A stretch of DNA of 64,000 nucleotides from contig NC_071393.1 of assembly GCF_022682495.2 (NCBI RefSeq), positions 96,957,010 through 97,021,009 on the forward strand, written 5' to 3'. Origin of the DNA: Desmodus rotundus. Lineage: Eukaryota; Chordata; Mammalia; Chiroptera; Phyllostomidae. Position numbers and translations under genes: made by a program. Of this stretch, positions 46,614 through 64,000 are shown piece after piece (within the stretch, counting starts at the first letter, position 1; each line of letters begins with the position of its first letter). The notes under the pieces are model-generated. The model searched no databases and was not told where the DNA came from. It worked only from the letters and a program-made list of their open reading frames with translations.

Positions 46614-47432
46614 CTTGGGGCCTCCAGCTGCACCCCAGGGCTCTCTGCTCCCAGGACTGCTTTCTTGGTTTCCTTCCTCCCTGCTTCAAGTCGAAAGTCC
46701 GCCAAGCTGGGTGGAGGCCCCTGTAATAAACCCGCAGCTGCCATGGAGACCAGGCCCAGTGCCAGGGGTCCGATTCCAGCTTCCCTGCACAGCTGATGCC
46801 CGGCGAGGCCTGGGCAGAGCAGCTGGTTGGGTTTTGAGAAAACAAGGCTGCAGAAGGGCTCCCTGGGGCCTCGGTCCCGCACTGGAAAGCTGAAGCTCTC
46901 TGAAGCAAACGGACAAACGTTCCTTCCTGGGAGCCCTCCCTGGACTCCACGAAGGGGGCAGTGGTACACAGAGAGTGGCCCCTGCCCTGGGCCTGCCTCA
47001 AGGGGGTCTGTCCTGTCCCTCCTGGGACTAAGCGGAGAGCTGACAAGGTGCCGGGGTCCTTAGCATGCTGTCTCATTTAAGAGTCATCACCCACCACCTG
47101 GTCGGCGGGGAGGGGGTCTCCAGCGATGGCGCAGCCCAGTGATGGCCTCTGCCACTGCCCAGTGGTTCTCAATGTGTCAGTTCCCTTCCCTCCTTCCAAG
47201 CACCTTGGGGATGGGGTGGGGATGGGTGCCAGCTCTGGGGTCTAGGCCCCACGGTGGGATCCCCAGGGGGCTCAGAGGGAGGCCTCCTATGTGACTTTCC
47301 CAGCCAGGGCAGGAAGCTCCTCCTTTTCTTCCTTTCCCTTCTCTCCCCTCCGCGGCCCCCACTGCTTCCGTCAGAAGCTGCTGACTCTCCCCATTTCCTC
47401 AGTGGTTTGTGCTGCTCCCCAAACCCCACTGT

Positions 47433-47478
47433 ACACACACACACACACACACACACTCTCTCTCTCTCTCTCTCTCTC
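47433..47478. repeat. Compound (AC)n(TC)n microsatellite
   Basis: About 12 AC units run directly into about 11 TC units. Confidence 0.95.
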
Positions 47479-48504
47479 CAAGGAAGCGAGGGCAGGGTGG
47501 GGCGTTCCCTGGAGCTGCTCAGCTGGGCGGCTGGGTTCTCCCTGTCTAGCTGCCCATGCACAGCTGGTAGCTGCCCTGACAGCGGGGCTCTAGCTCTGGG
47601 GTTCCCACTCCATCAGGACCCGTGTGTATGGCCACATAGGTTGTGCCCTGTGCAAGGGGGCCTGGCCTGGGGGACGAGTGGGTCCCAGCGAGGGGCTGCA
47701 CCTGTGCAGAGGAAGGGGGACCTGCCTCTGGTCCATTCCCCTCCCTCCTTTCCTGGTCACCTCCACCTGGAAGGTTCTCTCTTCCCCCAAATTGTGTGTT
47801 GAATCACCTCTTAGACGCAGACAATTTCAGCTGGAGGATTCTCCCTCCCTCTGGGTGGGGCTGGGGAGAGGAGAGGCTGGCCCCGGTGCAGGAAGCAGGA
47901 AAGGAGGGGAACTTCTCACTGTCAGAGAGGAGAGGCGAAGGACAGTCAAGCCGGGCCTAGGAGGGGCATGGGAACAGGGCTGAGGCTTGGGGGAAAGCGC
48001 AGGGACCAGGCCAACAACACCCACACTCGGAAACACTCTGCGTTTGGGAAGGGGCTCGTCAGGGGACACATTTCCTTGGGTTTAAGGCAGCGTGTGCTGG
48101 GGTTTGAGGCAGTGTGCTCCAGAGGCATCCCCACTGACACACCCTCGCCATCTCCTTCCTTAGGTTTTTAGGTGCCTCCTAGGGGTGTCTCTCCTGTGGC
48201 CTGAGGGTGGCGGCTACATACGAGTTCACCATCCGAAGATTCATCAACCCGTGCGCGGCCCTGGGTCGTGTGCACGCTCCACTCCAACGCTCCAGGGAAA
48301 ACGGAGCCCTCCACACCGCTGGGTCCGAGACTTTGTTCACCCGAGGGGCTCCCCGCCAGGTGTCCGATTCAGACGGCGGAGCGGGGCCAGGTGGCAACTA
48401 GAGCATTTCCAGGGACGCCTTTCCCGTGAACTACATGGAGATCTGTGAAGAGGGACCTAAATCTCTAAGCCTCTAATAATTCACTGTGACTTCTTTCCGT
48501 TGTA

Positions 48505-49083
48505 TTTCGATTCTTGAACAACACAGGTTTGAACTGTGCGAGTCCACTTATACGTGGGTGTTTTTCAAGAAATACATGTATTTTCCCTTCCTTTTGATTT
48601 TCTTAAAGACATTTTCTTTTCTCTAGTTTACTTTATTGTAAGAATGCAGTATATAATACATATAACATAGAAGATATCAGTTACCAGTTGGGCTTCTGGT
48701 CAACAGCAGGGTATTAGTAGTCAGTGAAATACTCTTTGGATCCATGGATGTAAGGACTGACTGTAGTTAAGTTTTTGGGGAGTCAAAGGTATGCGGGTCC
48801 TGGCCAGTGTGGGTCAGTGGGTTGGATGTTGTGCCATACACTGAAAGGCCACCGGTTCGATTCCTGGTCAGGGCACATGCCTGGGTTGTGGGTTTGGTCC
48901 TGGTTGGGGAGCATCTGAGAGGCAGCTAATGTTTTTCTCTCACATCGATGTTTCCCTCCCTGGCTCTCTCTCTATAAATCAATAGGCACGTCCTCCAGTG
49001 AGGATTAAAAATAAGTTACATGCAGGATTTTGGATCTGCAAGGGTCAGTGCCCCTAACCCCCCTGTTGTCCAAGGGTCAACTG
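48505..49083 (+). mobile_element. Tigger2-type (TcMar-Tigger) element split by a Ves SINE
   Basis: The left end reads TTGAACAACACAGGTTTGAA and the right end CCTGTTGTCCAAGGGTCAAC TG before TA, an inverted pair. The middle contains GTAGTTAAGTTTTTGGGGAG, known from Tigger2-derived elements. It is non-autonomous, and no transposase frame was seen. Confidence 0.75.
48797..49012 (+). mobile_element. Ves SINE, sense, nested in a Tigger2-type element
   Basis: It has the head TCCTGGCCAGTGTGGGTCAG, the B box GGTTCGATTCC and a CT-rich tail ending AAAAATAA. The Tigger2-like sequence continues on both sides, so the SINE is the younger insertion. Confidence 0.88.
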
Positions 49084-51163
49084 TATTCACTCTCATCCCT
49101 TTTATCCACTTTGTTTTTCCTGCTGTTTTCTTATCAAGGGCTCCTCACCTTGTACAAGCTTCAGGTCCCCACACAGCCGGGCCTGTGCCTGCTCAGAAGA
49201 GGCCTATCGTGTCCGTCTGTGACTAGGCCCCAGAAGGGTTGGAGGGGCAGTGTCCTTGAGATGGGGAAGGAATCAAACGGGGCTGTTGGGCAGGTAGAGG
49301 CACTGGGGTCAACGGTGCAGAAAGTCTCCTTCCCAGCCGCCTCTCCTTCCTGTGTTGTCTGATAACAGCAGCCCAGGAAGTTCTGGGCCTGCCTGCCTGG
49401 AGAAGCTGGGACCTTTGAAGATAAGAGCTGAGGCCCCTAGAGATAAGTGATTGGCCCAAGGCTAGGTACCAACCTCCAAAAAACTTGGCCCCCCAACCCC
49501 CTCCAAGGGGGCCTTCTCTGCTTCAGCCTCTGGACTGGGCTGGGGCATCTCTGAGGGGCAGGTCTAGAGATGCCCCATCCTGCCCACCCCCCACTCCTCT
49601 GAAGAGAGCTGGGACTAACCCAGGCCCTTGTCCTCACTTCTCCCCAACCCAGAGACCCTACAAAGTGGCATGGAGGGCCAGTGGCAGCACCCACTCTCAG
49701 CCAGGTCAGACTGAGTGGGCCCTTGGGGTCTGCCCAGTGCTCGTGCCCGGCCCCAGACCAGCCACTTCCTCCTTCATTCTAGGGACCTCCCTCCCTCACG
49801 CTTCCCCAGTTCACAAAGTAGCAGCCCGAGCCAGGCTTGGCTTCACACTGCCTTCATTCACATCTCTCACTGCGATGCTGCTAGCAGACAGGGACTGACC
49901 AGAGGCTGGGGAACCCCTACGGGGCAGCAGAGGGACCCCAACATGAAAGGAGAATCTGAGGCACGGGGCTTCCTGAGAGCACAGGAGAGGAGGTAGGGCC
50001 CGGGGAAAGCAAGACAGGCCCCTTGACACCCATGAGCACACGTGGGCCAGGGCTGGCTGGGAATGAGGCCATGATCCCTGCAGCTGTTGGAGACCTGTGC
50101 ACAGTGCCTGGGAGAAAGGGGTTGGGGATGTCCTGCTGGGAATGAGGACTCTTTTCTGGGAGCAGGGCCCTGGCAGAAGGCTTGAGATCCAGACTGAGGC
50201 AAGGCCGACTGCAGAGAGCCTCAACACCTCCCCTCCACGGAGTTCACGGAAGAGTGCGAGTGTTTGAGAAGTCTGCATCGGCTGCAGCTCAGAAACCTGC
50301 AGTCAGGCTGACAGGAAGTGGTGCCACAGCTCCCCTGGAGGGGGAGGACTGAGTCAGAGCTTCTGGCAGAGGGGGCTGGTTGGGGGGCTACCACCGCCAG
50401 ACCCCCAACGTCAGGCCAGTGGTTAGGGGGGTGGGCTGGGGTGGGTGCATCCTGGGGGGTGAGTGGCTCAATACCTCAGGCAACCTGAGGTGGGGTGAGG
50501 GTCTGGGGTGCTCATACCCCTTTCAGGGTACAAGGACAGTGACACTATAAAACTTCTTGTCCATTCCCAGGCTGCCCCAAGAGGAGACCGCAACTAGCCA
50601 CCATCCCACTTTGGGGCCCTGCGCTCATTTAGTGCAAACGAAACCCGGACAAGGAACATGCTTCACTCAGTAATACACAGAAAGTTCATGTAACATGTAA
50701 TCTGGTTCCAGGGTCAGGGTGGGTCTGAGGACTGGGCCAGGTGGGGCGTGACACAGCAAATCCCTCCCCACGGCCGCACCCGGGCCTCCCCTGTACAGTA
50801 GCAGAGGCTTCGCAGGAAGATGGGATCAGCCCTGAGCAGTGAGAGAGAGAGGGGCCCCGACTCTCGCCAGGTTCACAGGAAGGCAGGGCCCGTATCTTGG
50901 CCTGGACACACTGCCTGAAACTAAATCCCATCCCAGAAAGATCCAAACCAAACAGAAGCTTGACCAAAACAATCGAGTCTCCTGATGACACACTCCACAC
51001 ATGCACGCACACACCTATCTGTGTACACAATGTGTGCTCCCACTCATGTTCAGTCACGGTTATGCACGGGTGGGAGGACACAGGCACACACGCACACCCC
51101 TGCTCAGACTCCCCCTATGGCCCATCTCCTGCCAAAAGAGCACCAGTGGCCGATGCCAGGGAC

Positions 51164-59910
<8,747 letters not shown>

Positions 59911-60264
59911 CTGCGAAGGAGCAGACGAGAGGGGTGAGTGGTCTCCCGGCCTCCCACGGGCATCTCCCCCACCTGCCACCAGCAAGCCACAGGAAGGTCT
60001 GGGGATTTGGGAGCAGGAGGAAGCACACGTAATTACGTTCTAGGAAAGGGACTTTGCAGGAAACACTGAGGTCTGGGCCTGTGGCCAAGGGGAAGGTGTC
60101 CTGGGAGTGAACTCCCGCCACCCTGGCTTAAGCTTCTCTGTGACTCAGGCAGGAAGCTGCCAAACAGGCATAGTAAGTGTTGGGTTTTCTCACCTACAGA
60201 AGGATGAGGAAATCAGAGGGGGTGAAGCATTCAAATGCAGCTGAAAAACATGAGACGTGATGAT

Positions 60265-60480
60265 GGAGCATAGTAGCTAACCTTTATTGAACACTTGCTG
60301 TATTTCAGGCACTATTATAGCTGTTTACACGTATTATCTCATTTAATTGTTTTAATATTCACAGAAACCCTTTGAGGTTGGAATACTACCCCTATTTTAC
60401 AAGTGAAAAAAAGGGAGACCCAAGGTATGAAGTAACTTGCCCAGTTATGTTGCCTAAATATGTGAATCTAAATGATTAGG
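60265..60480 (-). mobile_element. MIR SINE, antisense
   Basis: TTATTGAACACTTGCTGTAT, CCCTATTTTACAAGTGAAAA and AAGTAACTTGCCCAG run in reverse-complement order of MIR. Confidence 0.7.
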
Positions 60481-61760
60481 CTTATGAGCTTATATTTTTA
60501 ACCTCCATCTCATCATTGTGTCCACAGTGATTGGTCAGTGGGGTGGGCATATGACTTTAACTGGACCAATTAGAGCCCTGTAGTGAAATGTGCCTTAAAG
60601 GCTGTAGACTGGGATGAACAGGCCCTCCCTCCACTGGTTCCTGAACTATGAGGTCGTATGCAGGGGGCTGCTGGTAGCCCTCTTTCCACCAACCCACAGT
60701 GAAACCCGAGAAGGAAGCCAGTGGGGAGAGTTGATGTGACAGCCATGGCAAGAAGTGCAGCACCATCTAATAAAACATCTTTGGATGGCTGCCCCTCGCC
60801 CCCACAAAGCATTTAGCCTTCTGCTCTTTACAGATGAGCTGAAGTCCAAGGGCCAGTGCATGTGCCACCTTCTCCAGGAAGGCTTCCCTGATGAAGCTTT
60901 TCCCAAAGCCTCACCAGGCCCACTACAGGGAGTGCCTCATCTCTAACTCCCAGCCTGGCCATGACAGCACAGGGCTGAGTGTTCCTCTCTTATCCAGATC
61001 CTCAAAACAAGGAGTGACCTTTAGTTTCTCTCAACTCACCACCTTCGCACCTGTTTAAATCCACTTCTCGGCATCCCCACCACAGTTGCACACCTCCAAT
61101 GACAAGCAGCTCACTACTTATTAAGACAATTGAGGTGTGTGTTTCATTGTCCCATTTGTGCCAAGAACAGAAACTGTGAGACATGGATTTGTATTCTCCA
61201 GAGTTCTCAGCTCGGTACCTGGTTTAGGCTCAGTGATTACTAGCTGATTTGAAACAGTCTCAATTACCAGTTACTCATTCTTTTTAGTGGCAAACATTAG
61301 CTTAAAGATACCCAGAGGCTTTCCTCTGTCAAGATTGCTATTGCTTCTTTGACTTTCCAGGATCCTTTTCAGCCAATTCCAAGAATGGCCCACACTGGGC
61401 TGGTAGAGCAGTCGTGAGAGCGGGAAGGCAAGCTCCTGGGGTCTCACCATCCTCTGGTGGCAGGCCAGACAGCTGGTGTGGGCCTTCCTGTCCCCTCTAC
61501 ACGGTGCCCCTTCCACTGATGGAGTCTGACTGTGTGCTGTGCTAAGAGCTCCACCTGCACCGTCTCGTCACACCCTCCCAGCAACACCAAGAAGCAGGGC
61601 TTATCCCTCCTGTTTTACAGATGAGGAGACTGAGGCTTACAGGCACCATGTGCTTAGTCAGTGTGGCCCTTACTATAGTAAGGAGCTGCAGTGACTATTC
61701 TTTTTGTCAGCCTATTGCCCACTCCCTGCTTCTTCTGGTATGAGATGTTGTTTCTGCCTT

Positions 61761-61927
61761 GGCCAGGCTTAGCTTGGTTGGTTAGAACGTCATCCTGATA
61801 TGACAAGGTTGCAGGTTTGATCCCCAGTCAGGGCACACACAAGAAACAATGAATGAATGTATGGATGGGTGGAACAACAAATTGGTGTTTCTCTCTCTCC
61901 CTCCCTGCCCCCCTAAAATGAATTTTA
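61761..61927 (+). mobile_element. Ves SINE, interrupted by the LINE at 61928
   Basis: The head has the tRNA-like GGTTGGTTAGAACGT segment and a B-box-like GGTTTGATCCCC. These are followed by CAGTCAGGGCACAC and a CT-rich tail ending CTAAAAT. A few bases of its tail continue after 63927. It must be older than the LINE inside it. Confidence 0.8.
61913..61927. repeat. Target-site duplication, left copy
   Basis: CTAAAATGAATTTTA matches the right copy at 63913-63927 in 14 of 15 bases. Both lie in Ves tail sequence. Confidence 0.85.
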
Positions 61928-63912
61928 TTTATTTTTTAAAATATATTTATTCATTATGCTATTACAGTTGTCCCATTTCCCCACCCCCCACTCCACTCCA
62001 TCCTGCCTACCCGCTCCCTCCCACATCCCCCCCTATAGTTCATGTCCATGGGTCATACTTATAAGTTCTTTGGCTTCTACATTTCCTACACTATTCTTAC
62101 CCTCCCCCTGTCTATTTTCCACCTATCATCTATGCTACTTATTCTCTGTACCTTTCCCCCCCTCTCCCCCTCCCACTCCCCTACTGACAACCCTCCATGT
62201 GATCTCCATCTCTATGGTTCTGTTCCTGTTCTAGTTGTTTGCCTAGTTTGCTTTTGTTTTTGTTTTAGGTGTGGTCGTTAATAACTGTGAGTTTGCTGTC
62301 ATTTTTACTGTTCCTATTTTTGATCTTCTTTTTCTTAGGTAACTCCCTTTAACATTTCATATAATAAGGGCTTGGTGATGATGAACTTCTTTAACTTGAC
62401 CTTATCTGAGAAGCACTTCATCTTCCCTTCCATTCTAAATGATAGCTTTGCTGGATACAGTAATCTTGGATGTAGGCCCTTGACTTTCATGACTTGGAAC
62501 ACTTCTTTCCAGCCCCTTCTTGCCTGTAAGGTCTCTTTGGAGAAATCAGCTGACAGTCTTATGGGAAGTCCTTTGTAGGTAACTGTCTCCTTTTCTCTTG
62601 CTGCTTCTAAGATTCTCTCCTTCTGTTTCATCTTGGGGAATGTAATTATGATGTGCCCTGGTGTGTTCCTCCTTGGGTCCAGCTTCTTTGGGACTCTCTG
62701 AGCTTCCTGGACTTCCTGGAAGTCTATTTCCTTTGCCAAACTGGGGAAGTTCTCCTTCATTATTTGTTCAAAGAAGTTTTCAATTTGTTGCTCTTCCTCT
62801 TCTCCTTCTGGCACCCCTATAATTTGGATGTTGGAATGTTTAAAGTTGTCCTGGATGTTCCTAAGCCTCTCCTCACTTTTTCAAATTCTTGTTTCTTCAT
62901 TCTTTTCTGGTTGGGTGTTTCTTTCTTCCTTCTGGTCCACACCGTTGATTTGAGTCCCAGTTTCCTTCCCATCACTATTGGTTCCCTGTACATTTTCCTT
63001 TGTTTCTCTTAGCATAGCCTTCATGTTTTCATCTAATTTGCAACCAAATTCAACCAATTCTGTGAGCTTCCTGATTACCAGTCTTTTGAACTCTGCATCT
63101 GATAGGTTGGCTATCTCTTCGTCACTTAGTTGTATTATTTCTGGAGCTTTGATCTGTTCTTCCATTTGGGCCATTTTTGGGGGGGGGGGGTCTTGGCATG
63201 CCTGTTACATAAAGGGGCGGAGCCTTAGGTGTTCACAGGGTGGGGTAACGCTGGTCGCTGGGCCGTGACACTGTACTTGGGGGAGGGGCCGAGAGGGAGC
63301 AATGGCGTTTGCTCTGTTCTCTGCTGGATTTCGGTCACTCCCTCCGCTACCCACAGTCAAACCGGGCCCCTCTGGTGCTGATTCCTGAGTGGGTGGGCTT
63401 GTGCACGCTCTAGGCCCCTGTGGGTCTCTCCAACGAACTCTCCTGTGGGAGTTTGTCCTGCTGTTGCCTCAACCCTCACAGGGTTTTTCAATCAGAGGCT
63501 TGAGGCTTTATTTCCCCGAGCTGGAGCCCTGGGTTGTGAGGTCTGCTTCGCTCCCCTGCCGTTCCTCCCGGTTTATCTATGCATGAATGTGGGGCTGCGG
63601 GGTCCGCCAGCCACCACCTGGTGGGGTCTGCTAGCTGCAGCCTGTCCTGCCCTATTCCACAATCCGCCACCTCGCTGGGCCTGCCAGCCGCCCCCTTGCC
63701 GCAAGTCCTTTCCACCCCGGCTGCCTGTCTCCACCCCTCCTACTGGTCTGGATGAATGTTTCTTCTTTATCTCCTTGGTTGACGGACTTCCATGCAGTTC
63801 AATTTTCTGTCAGTTCTGGTTCTTTTTTGTTTTTAAATTGTTGTTGTCCTTCTTTTGGTTGTGCGAGGAGGTGCAGTGTGTCTACCTACACCTCCATCTT
63901 GGCCGGAAGCCT
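61928..63912 (-). mobile_element. LINE-1-type element with ORF1 but no ORF2 (half-L1/HAL1-like), nearly full length
   Basis: On the minus strand it begins GGCTTCCGGCCAAGATGGAG, an L1-style 5' end. It has a GC-rich 5'UTR of about 740 bp, an ORF1 frame (63174-62335), then only about 400 bp before an A-rich tail (TTTTAAAAAATAAA). No ORF2 fits. It is flanked by a 15-bp direct repeat with one mismatch (CTAAAATGAATTTTA at 61913 and CTAAAATCAATTTTA at 63913), so it inserted as a unit. The target is the tail of an older Ves SINE. It fits the HAL1 class, where ORF1 is followed directly by the 3'UTR. A one-off deleted or spliced L1 is the alternative. Confidence 0.85.
62335..63174 (-). pseudogene. LINE-1 ORF1 protein frame with one internal stop
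   Basis: The frame spans 280 codons including the terminal stop. It starts MAQMEEQIKAPEIIQLSDEE and carries the ORF1p RRM-like segment (NIQIIGVPEGEEEEQ), the RRNTPGHIIITFPKMKQKER stretch and the C-terminal RLSADFSKETLQARR block. ORF1p is the trimeric RNA-binding chaperone of LINE-1. A single in-frame TGA lies at 62878-62880, between the N-terminal and RRM parts. No frameshift was seen. The TGA could come from methyl-CpG decay of CGA. As it stands, only truncated products could be made. Confidence 0.85.
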
Positions 63913-63927
63913 CTAAAATCAATTTTA
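63913..63927. repeat. Target-site duplication, right copy
   Basis: CTAAAATCAATTTTA, paired with 61913-61927. It borders the 5' end of the ORF2-less LINE. Confidence 0.85.
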
Positions 63928-64000
63928 AAAGAGAAAGATGTTTCCATGGTCACAGAGAGTAACCCAGGCTGGACCACAATGGACTTTTCTAACAAGTGTT

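Larger units (their letters stand above)
46614..51163. other. CALML4 5'UTR/promoter side and CLN6 3'UTR side
   Basis: Between the CALML4 start and the CLN6 stop. It holds a CA/CT microsatellite at 47433-47478, a CpG-dense patch at about 48180-48430 and a Tigger2-type element split by a Ves SINE (48505-49083). The part next to 51163 should be CLN6 3'UTR, but I found no canonical minus-strand AATAAA in its last 600 bp and cannot set its end. Confidence 0.6.
59911..64000 (-). other. CLN6 intron 1 (left part)
   Basis: Holds a MIR at about 60265-60480, a MIR fragment near 61560-61650, and a Ves SINE interrupted by an ORF2-less LINE. I found nothing resembling CLN6 exon 1, so the intron runs past the window edge, as expected for a gene with a long first intron. 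Confidence 0.7.

Noticed and set aside
47433..47478. AC/TC tract as a CRISPR-like or regulatory array
   Set aside because: A simple dinucleotide microsatellite. No spacer-repeat structure exists anywhere in the window, and the DNA is mammalian.
62653..63012. Plus-strand frames in the right-end LINE
   Set aside because: These are the antisense shadow of the LINE ORF1. The protein on the minus strand matches ORF1p blocks.
59911..64000. Search for CLN6 exon 1 with the start codon
   Set aside because: No sequence resembling the CLN6 N-terminus with a donor at the required phase was seen. The exon must be beyond the right edge.

Overview
This window is nuclear DNA from a mammal, almost certainly a yangochiropteran bat. 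It carries about ten copies of the bat tRNA-derived SINE Ves, in various states, some with clean target-site duplications. It also has bat-style LINE-1/half-L1 sequence, Tigger-type and other DNA transposons, and a mariner copy. The three protein-coding genes are in the order and orientation PIAS1 (+), CALML4 (-), CLN6 (-), which is the gene order I know from human 15q23. I cannot fix genus or species from sequence alone.

Layout. From 1 to about 36 kb lies the 3' half of PIAS1: eight coding exons (probably 7-14), AT-rich introns full of old MIR/L2/L1/MER repeats, then a 3'UTR of undetermined length. The exons encode the end of the PINIT region, the SP-RING SUMO E3 domain, a SUMO-interacting motif with an acidic tail, and the Ser/Thr-rich C-terminus. 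From about 38.6 to 46.6 kb lies a complete five-exon CALML4 on the minus strand, convergent with PIAS1. It encodes a 153-residue calmodulin-like protein with degenerate EF-hands. From 51.2 to 59.9 kb lie exons 2-7 of CLN6 on the minus strand. Their summed length (853 nt) is what remains of a 311-codon CLN6 after an 83-nt first exon, and exon 1 must lie beyond the right edge. From 59.9 to 64 kb is CLN6 intron 1, which contains a nearly complete LINE-1-type element with ORF1 but no ORF2.

Composition changes near 38-39 kb, where the AT-rich PIAS1 side meets the GC-rich CALML4/CLN6 side. The three genes do not form one pathway. PIAS1 is a nuclear SUMO ligase and transcription co-regulator. CALML4 is a myosin-VII light chain of the brush-border adhesion complex. 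CLN6 is an ER membrane protein that helps export lysosomal enzymes. Exon borders were placed from GT/AG sites, reading-frame continuity and remembered human protein sequences. No alignment or database search was run. The most unusual objects are the ORF2-less LINE, an internally deleted mariner with intact ends, and a short palindromic TA-flanked element.
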